NCBI RefSeq assembly: GCF_029784165.1
Contig: NC_073695.1
Location: forward strand, 104,898,255 to 104,962,254
Direction: 5' to 3'
DNA length: 64,000 nt
Source of the DNA: Wyeomyia smithii
Lineage: Eukaryota; Arthropoda; Insecta; Diptera; Culicidae
Under the pieces are notes generated by a model that was not told the DNA's origin, ran no database searches, and saw only the letters and a list, made by a program, of their open reading frames with translations. The translations under genes were made by a program, and so were the position numbers. This document shows, piece after piece, positions 36,978-47,470 of the stretch (positions are counted from its first letter, which is position 1; every line of letters begins with the position of its first letter).

Positions 36978-37567
36978 CATCACCTAGAATATCACATACC
37001 ATGTAAAAACCTTAAGAAATTGTTCAAAACTGTCCGATATGCTATCAATAATTGCAGTCAACATTAAGGCGGTTTGCCCGATTCAACATAAGATAAGGGT
37101 AAACTGACCATTTTTCAGGTGCCAGTGCCAGTGATGTTGGTAACGTCAAATGTATGGTAGCTGACAGCGGTGCCATTCCCGTGCTGAAGACACGAAAGCT
37201 TAACAGTCGGAGATCGGATGATTACTCGGTTCAGTCCGCTTACTGAGATTTTACCATCTATCAGAATTTCAATAAGAATATATTTATATGGCTCTAATGT
37301 GTAAAAACATGGACCTAAAATATTTCTCGCGTAGTTTTTCAAATTTCAAGCAAGTTTTTAGTTTCTCGAATAGTTGCAGATATTCTTCAAAAACAACTGG
37401 CATCTCTGGTTAACTGTCAAATATTTGCAAAACAAGTTGTTTACTAATTTAACAAAAGCAAACCGATGCAAAAACAAGTAAACAAAATATTTCAAATGTA
37501 AAAAATAAACATAGTTTAAATGCACGTGCGGTCCGTGTAGTGTATAACGATCATACATTCTTTTTAA
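36978..37567. other. PRMT7 upstream region
   Basis: It probably contains the PRMT7 promoter and 5' UTR. AT-rich, with no recognised motif or gene. The frame at 37115-37342 on the minus strand is not supported. Confidence 0.4.
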
Positions 37568-39695
37568 ATGTATGAAAAAATGGACCCGGAATCGGAAGGT
37601 GACTTGTCCGAAGTGGACAGCGACAAGGATTTCGATTTACAGCAGGAAATTGCTCGCAGCGCGTTTGCGGATATGTGTCATGATTGGGAACGCAATCAGA
37701 AATACGACCAAGCGCTGCAGTTAACGATAAAACAATTGCACCGACAAGGGATGAAGGCTCATGTCTTGGACATTGGAACCGGAAGTGGATTGCTGTCGAT
37801 GATGGCAGTGCGAGCAGGAGCCGACAGTGTGACCGCATGTGAAGCGTTCAAACCAATGGCGGATTGTGCTGAACGTGTCATGCTGGCCAATGGCATGGCC
37901 GGCCGCATCCATTTGGTCAAAAAGAAATCCACCGAAATGCAAGTTGGAATTGGGTTGGATATGGAGCGAAAAGCCAACGTGCTGGTGACAGAGTTATTTG
38001 ATACCGAGTTGATTGGTGAAGGAGCAATTGCAACATATATGCACGCTCTGGAATTCCTGCTTGAGTCAGATTGTCGAGTTATTCCTCATTCCGCTACGGT
38101 TTATGCTCAAATTGTGGAGAGCCCTTTTATAGTCAACTGGTACGTTCCCAAACTGCTAACTAATTCAGATGGCGACGTGCTAATCAAAACGCCGAACGAA
38201 ATAACCCACTGTCGAGGATCATCAGCTTTATGTGATTTACAACTGAGTCAAATGCCATCAGGAAGTTTCAAAGTTTTGTCCGATCCGGTGGCAATCTTCG
38301 AATTCAATTGGTCCGAGAAAGATAATTTTCATTTTGAAAGGCATTCTAGAACGCATGTTTTAATAACGAATTCCGGAGTACCGCAAGCGGTTTTTATGTG
38401 GTGGGAGCTGCAAATGGATTTAGAAGGAACCATTCGCCTTAGTTGTGCACCGTATTGGGCGCACACTGATTTCGATCGTCTTAAAGTGAATAACCAAACA
38501 ATGCACATTCCGCAACAAAATTTGATTCCGTGGCGTGACCACTGGATGCAAGCAATTTATTTTTTAACAACTGACAAACAACCGTTAAGGAAACAGCAAA
38601 AAGTAACTCTGGATGCGTTCCACGATGAGTTTTCGCTTTGGTTTGGTATTGATCAGCCAAATCTTAATCCAGCACATTGTTCATGTGGGTTTCATATCGC
38701 GTATTCCCGTTCCCGAATTGGTCAATTAAATGAGGGTACCCGAAACAAAAAGATACTGAATTTTCTGGAAGATAGGGTCAATCGAGATTCTGTTGTTCTA
38801 GTGCTAAGTGAGGGTTCCCTCATTAGCCTAGGACTTGCAGCGATGGGAATTAAAAAAGTCATAATAATTGAAAATAATGCCTTTTCAAGAAATTGTATGA
38901 AACAATATGCAGCTTTTAACGGATTGGAAAACGTCGAAATATTAGGCCTAGAACTGTTAACAGATACGTCAATATCACACGTTACTCATGTGTTTGGAGA
39001 ACCATTTTTTGGATCAGCGATATTACCTTGGGAAAATGGTGTTCAGTTCTGTGTAATGCTTGATCGGATAAGATCTAAACTAAATTCAGGCGTTGTCATA
39101 GTGCCGAATTCCTTCAGTATTTACAGTGCGCCTGTAGAGTTTTTGGATCTGCAAAAAATTTGTGCGCCTCTTGGCATTTGTGAAGGCTTTGATCTTAGTA
39201 TAATGGATGAAATGATCGAGGTAAACAAAATTGAGCTTCAGTTATTTGCAATTAGAATAAAAAAAAAAAACTGTTTAATTGTAGGATAATTCCATCCTCA
39301 CGGATTCACCAGTGGAAGCTCAACCATTATGGGAATATCCTTGCTTTGCTTTAGGGTTGCCGGTTGAGTTAGCTAGCGTGAATATCGCAGAAAACATGCT
39401 CAAGTCCAGTGTTGCAAAGGGCGTGATGAAGCTTTGTAAGGAAGGTGTGGTTAAAAACTGCAATGGGATAGCGTTATGGGTTGATTGGCATTTAGATGCT
39501 AAGCAAACTCCAAAAACCACCATATCTACGGGGCCACTAGTTCCAATAGATATAGACACTGTAAGTCCTGTTGTATGGAATACTAACTGGAGACAAGGAG
39601 TGCATTTGTTGAAACAAGCTATTGTGGACAAATCTGTTAGCTGGTCAGTTAAGTGTAATGTTCAACTAAATAAATTTTACTTTCATTTTGAATGA
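37568..39695 (+). CDS. PRMT7: Protein arginine methyltransferase 7 (2 exons)
   Basis: The enzyme transfers a methyl group from S-adenosylmethionine to arginine in histones and RNA-binding proteins; PRMT7 makes monomethyl-arginine. Exon 1 is 37568-39220 and exon 2 is 39285-39695, with a 64-bp intron (GTAAAC donor, TTGTAG acceptor) that joins in frame. This explains the apparent stop at 39287-39289. The product is 687 aa, near the usual 690. The first half has SAM motif I LDIGTGSGLL (residues 67-76), the ribose-binding CEAF (91-94) and the double-E loop TELFDTELIGEG (141-152). The second, degenerate methyltransferase copy that marks PRMT7 follows (CSCGFHIAYSR, LSEGSLISLGLAAMG). An alternative start at 37580 (AAAAATGG) has the better Kozak context. 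It is the Drosophila Art7 counterpart. Confidence 0.96.
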
Positions 39696-39727
39696 AAGTA
39701 TAAAATTTTAATTGCAATCTACAACGA

Positions 39728-39733
39728 AATAAA
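39728..39733 (+). promoter_or_regulatory. Poly(A) signal AATAAA of PRMT7
   Basis: An exact AATAAA lies 33 nt after the TGA at 39693-39695, a fitting place for 3'-end formation of PRMT7. Confidence 0.6.
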
Positions 39734-39978
39734 GGCATGCATAGGAGAAAAACGAAAAAATATTTTTTCCTGTAATTTCTGAACCAAAATACACAATCTA
39801 CGATGAGGTATTTGGTAACAAAATATTTCAATATTCTCATCTGAAAAAAATACTTTTCGCTCAAGCAACAATTCTTTAATAGTCATATACGGTGTGACTG
39901 CAAATTTATGAAATAAAACAATCAATAGGTTACTTAAAATGATATTGAGCCGAATAAATAAACGTTCTATCTATAGAA

Positions 39979-40128
39979 CGGCTTTTTTCATCGCTCAACT
40001 CTCTCTCTCTGAGTATCTCTACTTTCTACATGCTTCGCGAGGTTGTGTATTTCTAAATACACAACCTCGCAAAGCATGTAGAAAGTAGAGATACTCAGAG
40101 AGAGAGAGATGAGCGATGAAAAAAGCCG
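39979..40128. repeat. Long near-perfect palindrome, 74-bp arms
   Basis: Arms 39979-40052 and 40055-40128 are inverted copies with a 2-nt centre and 2 mismatches by eye. The arms contain a CT/GA run (CTCTCTCTCTCT) and end in CGGCTTTTTTCATCG. A shorter palindrome, CGTTCTATCTATAGAACG (39963-39980), abuts the left arm. It lies about 280 bp past the PRMT7 stop. Confidence 0.92.
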
Positions 40129-40857
40129 CCAGTTTGGCAACTAGGTTTCACATATCAGGGGTGCCAGATCTGTTCTTAAAGCGCATAATGTTGACCTTGG
40201 AGGGGTTGGAGGGAGAAACGAGTACTACACTCAAAACAGAGAACACGCACATGCGTCGTTTTCTGATAGCGTGTAACTATCTTCTTGCTGTAACGCATGC
40301 ATGACTCAAACGAAGTTTTTAGTAACATCAGGAATTCGCGTTGACGGTGTTGCTGATATTTGTTTGGTTTTTGCGTGCGATAAAGAAGGAAGGAAATATT
40401 TTTGCTTTTGTCATCACGCATATTTTGACAATTACATATGAGAGCTCACATAAGTGCGAACAGCCTTCAAAATCTTTTTCAACGCGAATAATGTGCAAAT
40501 TTCACAGACTAATTTTGCGAGTCTGTGTTTTTTTCGATTTGCCGTTGTATAAAAGTTTCTTCAGAGTTTTGAGTTCGACCGGGATGAAGTGTGTTCGAAA
40601 TTGTAACCAAAGCCTTAAATCCAGAGTAGCGCAAGTTAAATAATCGAACTTATTACTTAAAGCTCATGAAATAAATTATTTTACGCAAAAATAAACCAAA
40701 ATATTTTGTGAAACGACAATGAGTACAAAAACTGTTTGCGATGAATATTTTTCCGAGCAACTAAGAGGTATCAGTTATAACAATACTCATCGCAAAAAAA
40801 ATGCTTTTTTGCCTTGGTTCAAATTGAGAGTCGATGACAGCTCATTCTTGTTCATTT
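40129..40857. other. Intergenic, no recognised gene
   Basis: Short frames only (40116-40304, 40341-40643), with no domain. No repeat ends seen. Confidence 0.4.
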
Positions 40858-41575
40858 TGACACTCAGCGAAACTGTTAGCGCCGCTAAAATTTTGGCCTT
40901 CGAAACGCTAATCGCTAATTCGCTAAATTTTGTAGAGGACCGACAATAGAAATATTTAGAAAAAACTGTGAATTGCTGATGGCGTACGTAAATTGCTTCG
41001 AAAGATGAACATACTTTACTGCGAAAGTTACTTTTGTCAGTTTTTTTTACCCTAGAATGGAGTTCTAGCTATCGTACAAGCCACAGGAGCATTTTGAAGA
41101 ACAAACACAAGGTCTAGATTGAATTTTCGGCACACCAAGAACTTTGATAAATTACAATGCGCTTGAAATTATGACAACTTTGGTTCTACTTTTCCGATTC
41201 AGATAATAATTGAGTTTTTATGAAAACATTCCTAAGAGTATCTATTTTCAATGCAAGCTAAATAACTTTTGTTATTCTTGTTTTTACAAAATCAAATATG
41301 AATACCGTTTCGTGAACCTCTTACTGTAAATAGTTTTAAAAAGTAATTGTTTTCGTTTGTTTAACCAAAACAGATCAAAGTGGTCCAAATCTGACAAAAC
41401 ACGAGCAATAAATATAGCGATATGACTATTTACATATTAAAAAGTTAGCGATTAGCGAAAGTTCCGCTAATGTGGGTTTAGCGTTTAGCGTTTAGCGATT
41501 ATCGAGCTAAATTTTCCAGTTAGCGACTTAGCGATTAGCGTCGCTAAATTTTCGGTTAGCGGTGCCCACCACTGG
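40858..41575. mobile_element. Candidate hAT-like MITE with TTAGCG arrays
   Basis: GTTAGCGCCGCTAAAATTTT (about 40879) and AACGCTAATCGCTAATTCGC (about 40904) at the left face many TTAGCGATTAGCG motifs in the opposite orientation at 41446-41575. The segment ends in GGTTAGCGGTGCCCACCACTG. The CACCACTG tip fits the CAGTGGTG tips of some hAT elements. I did not find a matching left tip or 8-bp duplication. Confidence 0.4.
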
Positions 41576-41864
41576 ATACACAGCGCGTAAAAACCGCGAA
41601 AAATTCCAAAATCCGCATAAAAATCTTCAGTTAACTAAAGGTTCCAAATCATTACTGCTAAATATTTTTGAAAAAGAATCAATAGACCTTTCTTTCTGCG
41701 TTAGTGTTAGTGGTCGATTTCACTAATACATGTTTTTGTTTGTTGCAAATAAACAACACGCTGGCGGGTAACAAAAGTTTTCGAGTTATAAGCAAGTTTA
41801 GTTTTATTTCATCTGTTTTACCAATGAAACAAAGTTTGTTAATACAGGTAACACTAATGAACTA

Positions 41865-42066
41865 CACACATAAAATTTTTTGCCGGGTCTCGATAACTTA
41901 TTGCCGAGAACGGCACCACTGAGTGCTTGTTTAAAAAAATAATGACAGCTGTCACATTTTGTCGTAAATCTCAGTTCACCTAACTGAAATTTCGGCACAA
42001 AATATAACTACCGAGATTTCGGATATTTTGTGCCGAAATTTCAGTTGGGTGAACCGAGATTTACGA
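41865..42066. repeat. MITE segment ending in a 43-bp hairpin
   Basis: Arms 41963-42005 and 42023-42065 are inverted copies with 2 mismatches and a 17-nt loop, running outward to CGTAAATCTC. The part 41865-41960 (GCCGGGTCTCG, GCCGAGAACGGCACCACT) is the inverse of 46610-46705, inside the hAT MITE at 46260. It is a dispersed fold-back element present at least twice. Confidence 0.65.
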
Positions 42067-42079
42067 GAATGCCCTATAG

Positions 42080-42375
42080 AGGTTTTTACGTATGACTGTA
42101 TTAGTGCCACGCGTTGAGGAAAACATGAACGCATCGCTGTTTTGTTTGCAATGCTACGTTCTGAGCAGCGGGGCAAAGATTTAGTTGGACGCCTATTGTA
42201 TGTTCTAAGCTCGGTTCTGAATATACTTTTCATCCGTGACCAAGAATCGGAACAAGCTGCTGAACGTAATCAGCAAAAAAACAGCAAAAAGTGGTAAAAA
42301 GTTGAAACAATGATAAGCGATAATTTACAGTTTGGAAAAAGTGCTAGTGTGCGTGAGTGGAAAGTCACTTACATA
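42080..42375. repeat. Dispersed repeat shared with 23190-23490
   Basis: Same orientation as the other copy. Shared blocks: TTTTTACGTA, TTAGTGCCA, GTTGAGGAAAA, CTGTTTTGTTTGCAATGCTA, AGTGTGCGT and AAAGTCACTTA. No coding sequence. Confidence 0.6.
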
Positions 42376-42380
42376 TAAAG

Positions 42381-42570
42381 AAAATATTACCAAGCGAACA
42401 CTTAAAAACAACGTAAATTTACGTAAACCTGAATGTTTTCACTGGTTTAGGTCAATAATACGCATAAAAATTGGTGAAAACAACGCAACTGCTTGATAAA
42501 AAGTGAATACCTAATTTTTGGTAAAAATGTGTATGGAGTTTTTAAAATATTGATATTGATAATTTAAATT
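42381..42570. repeat. Copy of the MITE at 46875-47210, left part
   Basis: AAAGAAAATATTACCAAGC, ACGTAAATTTACGTAAACCT, GTTTTCACTGGTTTAGGT and AATACGCATAAAAATTG match 46880-47060 closely and in the same orientation. The right end of the element is not seen here. Confidence 0.7.
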
Positions 42571-44030
42571 TAAATTTCGAAATCCGTATTGAATTGAAAT
42601 TTGTATTTAATAAAAAAAAGAATGACCACCTCCATCTTTATAACTTGCGATGGGTCCTGTAGTACACAGCGGCACAACGAGGGAATGCCTTTTCCTATCC
42701 TTCACTGTACATTTGACAGAGTATAACATCGAAGATACGAAAACGTCAAACCTGATACAAAAACGTCAATGTAGGTCGGATTGTTTTCATTGATTTTGCT
42801 GTTTCGGTTTGGGCTTAGCCCTTGCGCTTCTTTAGTAGACACAGTGGATCTGGTTGTTATCCAACAAAAGGATGTAATCAAATAGCGAATTTCTTTATTC
42901 CACCAGCTCACCTCGTTTTGACCTGGAAGCGCACTAACTGCTGTCAAAACCCTTCTTTATTCGCTCGATTTTGACCCAGTTTTGCCCTGCCGTGCTGCCC
43001 GAAGCACACTGTAAAATTTGTCAGCTTCAACCCACCACCGCACCTGCTAAGTTCGTAAACAATTATCTGGCATCTCTTTCTTACTTGCGTCTTAAATGGC
43101 ATTGACGTTTTATTATTACTCGGCAGTATTGCCCGCACACAGTGGATTAAAAGTAGGAGGGTGGTATTCAAGACACGACCGCATGACGTTGGACTACGGT
43201 ATTCTTATATTCCAATAAAACAAATAATAGAGAGAATTGCAACTCTAGTATTTGCTGCAATTTTATCTAACAGTGCATTTCTGGATGCTGAGACGTTAAA
43301 ACGTTATAAATAATAATATATACTAAAAGAATGGATATTTTTTATTTAATCGCTGTCATTTCATACATATTCGAATCAACCCTTTGTTTGCTGCACTACC
43401 AAGACAATCATTTAATTGAGCGAATTGGTAAAATTTTCCTATCTAAGCAAAAAGCAAACTTTACGAAACTATCTGAAATTGGAGCCCAGAACGATTCAAC
43501 CGAAAATTTCAAATTTGAAAATTGTTTGACATTTAATCGATAAAACTCATGCTAGGTTAGTTCCAGCCCAGCATATAACTTCATGTATTTGAAAAAAAAA
43601 AACGTTTGGTTCAATAACTTAATATAGCAAGAGCTCAATCACACGTTTTTCGGTAGTTGTTATCAAGGTTTGGGCGAGTGACAGGAAAATATCTTAACTT
43701 CTTCAGTTGTGATTTAGAGCATTTATAATTGTTTTGTTATTTCTCACGATAGCGACAAGTTTGTTTCTTTCTCTGTGTGCGAGAAACAAAATCAAAATCG
43801 CGCACCGAGAAACGAAAACGAAAATTTAATGAATGCTCATTGAGAAAACTTGCAACTCTTTTTACCAATAACTTACGATACTCAAAAGAACCCGTTTTGA
43901 TCTAAATCAAATTTCTAGTAAATAAGTGTTGATAATTCATAGGTAGTAATTTTTCCTCGATGAATAAAGACTGGCTGAAGAAGTTAAAATCGCTGCTGTA
44001 AAATCAAATTCACAACTGTGTTCGTTAAGA
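42571..44030. other. Intergenic, no recognised gene
   Basis: Frames at 42702-43171 (minus) and 43331-43543 (plus) are 70-81 codons without domains. AT-rich; no clear repeat ends. Confidence 0.4.
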
Positions 44031-44079
44031 CGTTTTAATATTTTCAATGACAATAATAATCTTTGATAAACACCCGCTA

Positions 44080-44470
44080 TAGTTATTCACACACATGCTA
44101 TAACTATCTAAACACGCGTTAAAACTATTCATACACACGCTGTAGCTATAGCTATCCATACACACGCTATTCCTTTCCATACATCCGATACAACTATCTA
44201 TACACACGCATAAGCTATCCAACCATGTGCTATTACTATCCATACATACGCTATAACTAATCATTACACACGCAGCAGCTATCCACACACAAGCTATAAC
44301 TATCCGTACACACGCTGAAGATATACACGCAATAGCCATAATATGCTACACATGCTAGTGTCTTACACACGCTATAGCTAGCCATACACACGCAACAGCG
44401 CCATCCCTATCATCGCAAATGTCATAGCAACACAGATGCACATACGCTATATGTGCACACTGCACACACA
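44080..44470. repeat. Minisatellite of ATCCATACACACGC-type units
   Basis: About fourteen degenerate units of about 24-27 bp are built on CTATAGCTATCCATACACACG. A 104-codon minus frame across it encodes repeats of the Cys-Met-Asp-Ser type and is a by-product of the array. Unit order and divergence suggest an old, locally expanded array. Confidence 0.8.
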
Positions 44471-44479
44471 CCCAACGTT

Positions 44480-45475
44480 TTCACCCAACGATATCTGAAT
44501 TGGATTACCGCTGGTGGGGTCCAACTCAGATCGAAGGAGCACCGAACTGAATGAAGAAATGCAGCTTCCCACTACCTCCGCCGCTGCTGCCTGATACCAC
44601 CGCTCTGGTTCTGCTGCAGCTCAGTTTGGCCGCTGGAATCAGCCACCGCTGCTGATTATACAAGACCGGCCTGGTGACCTTTCACTTGTTAACTGATGAC
44701 TGCTATGAGACGACACAGGCTATTATATAGCCCAAAGCAAAAATCCATCCGCGAGCAAACAAGAAGCGAGCTTGTGATTGGTTGAATGTGCACGACTTTT
44801 AACACAACTTTTAACTAGTTTAGTATCGAAAACATATTTAAATTATTATATGACAATCTTGCGCAATATTTCCCCTATCAATCAAGCCATTGGTGTTTAG
44901 AATCTGTTCAGTGGTAATGATAAAAGAAGCATTTTAAAACGGTGTTGAAACACCTGTTGCAGCTACCGAAATCGAGCTCGTTATTGGTTGAAAGCTGTGA
45001 GACTGTTTACAAAGTCAGATCGGTTGTATCCGTTAGTGTCGACTGTGCTTGTGAAGAGAGGTGGTGATTGGTTGCTCGGTATGATTTAGACAATCGATGT
45101 GATTTATCAATTTTTCAATAGTGTATCTCGAACAATAGGTTATTTTTGTTACATAAATTCAACCGTAAAAGAATTTCTGATCGGTTGATGCCAAAACCTC
45201 GAAATTCTGAAAAGAAATGACTGATATATAAGCGCTCAAAACCTGACCACTTTTCCCTGGTTTTCCCCGGTTGAATTACTAGATTTTCAAATTCAGGTGC
45301 CTAACTTCGATATAGACGTTAGTCCAACGTCGAAAAATTCGCTATAAGTTAAAAACCCTTTATAATTTATATATAAGCTTTTCGTTCGTAAATAGAAGGA
45401 CGAGATTTTTGTATCTATAGCAAACACAAGCAAGAGAACAGAAAAGAGCAAAAACATCAGATTTGACGTTTCTAT
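44480..45475. other. GC-richer block with repeated ATTGGTTG motifs
   Basis: No coding gene was recognised. 44500-44700 is rich in CCGCTG/CAGC. A TATATAG lies at 44724-44730. ATTGGTTG (inverted CCAAT core) occurs at about 44778, 44979 and 45068. This resembles a promoter-like region or a repeat carrying one, but no transcript can be assigned. Confidence 0.35.
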
Positions 45476-45483
45476 GTTGTACT

Positions 45484-46239
45484 CAGAGCTGCCATATTTT
45501 ATTTTGAAAAATCTGTATGCACCTGTGAAAAAATCTGTATTTTTCTGTATTTTGTTCGTGTGCCTACAAGTGCTCTGGTTTGGGGTAACTGGGCTTGGCA
45601 TCCAACCTTAAACTTCGCTTGAAACCGTAAAAAGGTTGGGTAAAATTCCTGAAAGAAAACTCAGATCTATAACCGTGTTTTTTTTTTTTTTTTGCTAGAA
45701 AGGCAATAGAATCCGGTATTTTTGTTCTAAAGTTTTCCCGCTTAGCCAAATGTCGAATGTCTAGAAGAAATCAAACAAAAGGAATTTCCCGCTTAGTAAA
45801 TGCCAGACGCCCAGCAGAACTCGAACAACCACGCTCGAAGCCTGGGTTAGAATCCCAACGCCGACATGGGTGTCGATGGTTGTGGGGTGGGGTGATCCAC
45901 CCACAACCAACCCAACTGGTCTAGGTTTAGTCCTAGCCGACACCGGGAGATTTTCTGAGGCGAAAAATCTCTGGGATCACGCATTCCATCGCATAAGGAA
46001 GTAAAGCCGTTGGCGCCGGTCCGTTAAACAACGGGTCGTAAGTTAAGGTCCTGGGTGGAGTCGCCTCCACGAGTGGCGGAACCAGATCAACGGAAAATAA
46101 GTAAGAATTAAAAAAAATCGATTGCTAAAATTCTGTACAAATCTGTATTAAAAATCAAAATTCTGTATTCTGTATCATTTCTGTATCGTGGTCAAAAAAT
46201 CTGTATAATACAGAAAAATCTGTATACTTGGCAGCCCTG
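45484..46239. mobile_element. hAT MITE with ATCTGTAT arrays, carries an insertion
   Basis: Tips CAGAGCTGCCAT and (inverted) CAGGGCTGCCAA are flanked by identical GTTGTACT at 45476-45483 and 46240-46247. AAATCTGTAT-type motifs are repeated inside both ends, in opposite orientation near the right. The middle part (about 45735-46112) is SINE-like and probably inserted. No transposase. Confidence 0.9.
45740..46112 (+). mobile_element. Probable SINE or LINE tail inside the hAT MITE
   Basis: A GC-rich block with a B-box-like GGTTAGAATCC at about 45850 is followed by a unique body (GTAAAGCCGTTGGCGCCGG) and the A-rich end GGAAAATAAGTAAGAATTAAA. Two imperfect copies of CCCGCTTAG start at about 45738 and 45787. 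The composition differs sharply from the surrounding AT-rich MITE. Class and borders are uncertain. Confidence 0.45.
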
Positions 46240-46259
46240 GTTGTACTTGATGTTATAAC

Positions 46260-46862
46260 CAGTGTTGCCACATTTTAATCTGTACTGGGAGCTGCAAAAT
46301 CTTTTTCATCTGTACTATTTCCGGGAAAAATCTGTACCACTGGCCCAAAGTTTTTATTTTTTATATTTATACAGCTTCAATTATTTAGAGTCAACTGCGT
46401 TGACTCAGTTAATATTGATTCCAAACTATACTAGCTCGATTGTCAATAAAACTTTTGCACACTTAAGAATGGAGCTCGGTAATGCAGATTACCGAGCCAT
46501 TGCGGTTCAATCTCTTGAAAATTCAGCCAAAAAACAATGAAACCCGTAATTCAGCAACACTACCGATATTTCGGATATTTTGTGCCAACATTTTAGTTTG
46601 GTTAAATCGAGATTTACGAAAAAATGTCACAACTGCCGTTTTTAAACCGAGTGGTGCCATTCTCGGCAGCAAATTACCGAGATTTGGCAGTAAATTCTAT
46701 GTGCGTCCAAAAAGTTTTGTCTGATCCTTTCTAACCATCTAAAAAATCTGTACTTGTCTGTGCTTTTCTCGAAATCTGTAATCTGTACGGTACAGAATCT
46801 GCACCGAAAAAAACCGAAAAAATCTGTACATTTCCAGATAAATCTGTAAGTTGGCAACAGTG
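46260..46862. mobile_element. hAT MITE, CAGTGTTGCC ends
   Basis: The left tip CAGTGTTGCCACA and right tip (inverted CACTGTTGCCAAC) are flanked by GTTATAAC (46252-46259) and GTTATAAT (46863-46870), an 8-bp duplication with one change. AATCTGTAC motifs recur inside both ends. Part of the interior (about 46560-46705) is a copy of the fold-back element at 41865. It starts 20 bp after the previous hAT MITE. Confidence 0.85.
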
Positions 46863-46874
46863 GTTATAATCATA

Positions 46875-47210
46875 CACACAAAGAAAATATTACCAAGCAA
46901 ACACGTAAAAACGACGTAAATTTACGTAAACCTGAGTGTTTTCACTGGTTTAGGTAAATAATACGCATAAAAATTGATGAAAACAACGCAACAGTTCAAT
47001 AAAATGGGAATACCAAATTTTGGGCAAAAATTTGTATGGAGTTTTTGATATTGAAATTGATGATTCAAGGTATTTAATTTTACCTAAATGATGACTTCCG
47101 TGCAGGTACTCAAAAGTAGGTAAGTCACTTTTACCTAAAAGTACCTTCCCGCACAGAAGGGCTGATTTGCGTCAAAAATACGCATATTTGGGAAGTTTTA
47201 TTTTTCTGTG
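46875..47210. mobile_element. TA-flanked MITE, CACACAAAGAAAAT ends
   Basis: CACACAAAGAAAATATT at the left and, inverted, CACAGAAAAATAAAAC at the right are bordered by TA (46873-46874 and 47211-47212). The left half is duplicated at 42381-42570. It contains the small palindrome GTAAATTTAC. No coding sequence. Confidence 0.65.
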
Positions 47211-47312
47211 TAGCACATTCCCTCGCGGCACAAGTCCGCATAATTTGTTGGTGAGAACTTTTGATTGTTATACACTGAAAAAAATCACACGCTTATATCA
47301 AATGCCCTTTAC

Positions 47313-47460
47313 ACAAAGCGAAACAAAGCCTTGGTGCTACATTCCGATTCGGAACTTGACCTTCTGTTTTTTTATACACAGACTTCGCAGCCAACTGTTA
47401 AGTGTACAGGACAATTGCGGGGCTAGCGCTACAATCCTACTGACACTAACAGTCTCTCCC
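47313..47460 (-). mobile_element. SINE fragment lacking its tRNA-like head
   Basis: Read on the minus strand it matches the body and tail of the SINEs at 5370 and 8968 (GAGACTGTTAGTGTC ... AAGGCTTTG). The match stops abruptly at GGGAGAGA, where the R1 LINE sequence begins. The B-box head is missing and is not found beyond the LINE either. Confidence 0.75.
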
Positions 47461-47470
47461 CAAGAAACGA

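Noticed and set aside
44025..44339. Cys/Ser-rich 104-codon frame, possible small secreted peptide
   Set aside because: It follows the minisatellite period exactly; no signal peptide and no ordered cysteine spacing.
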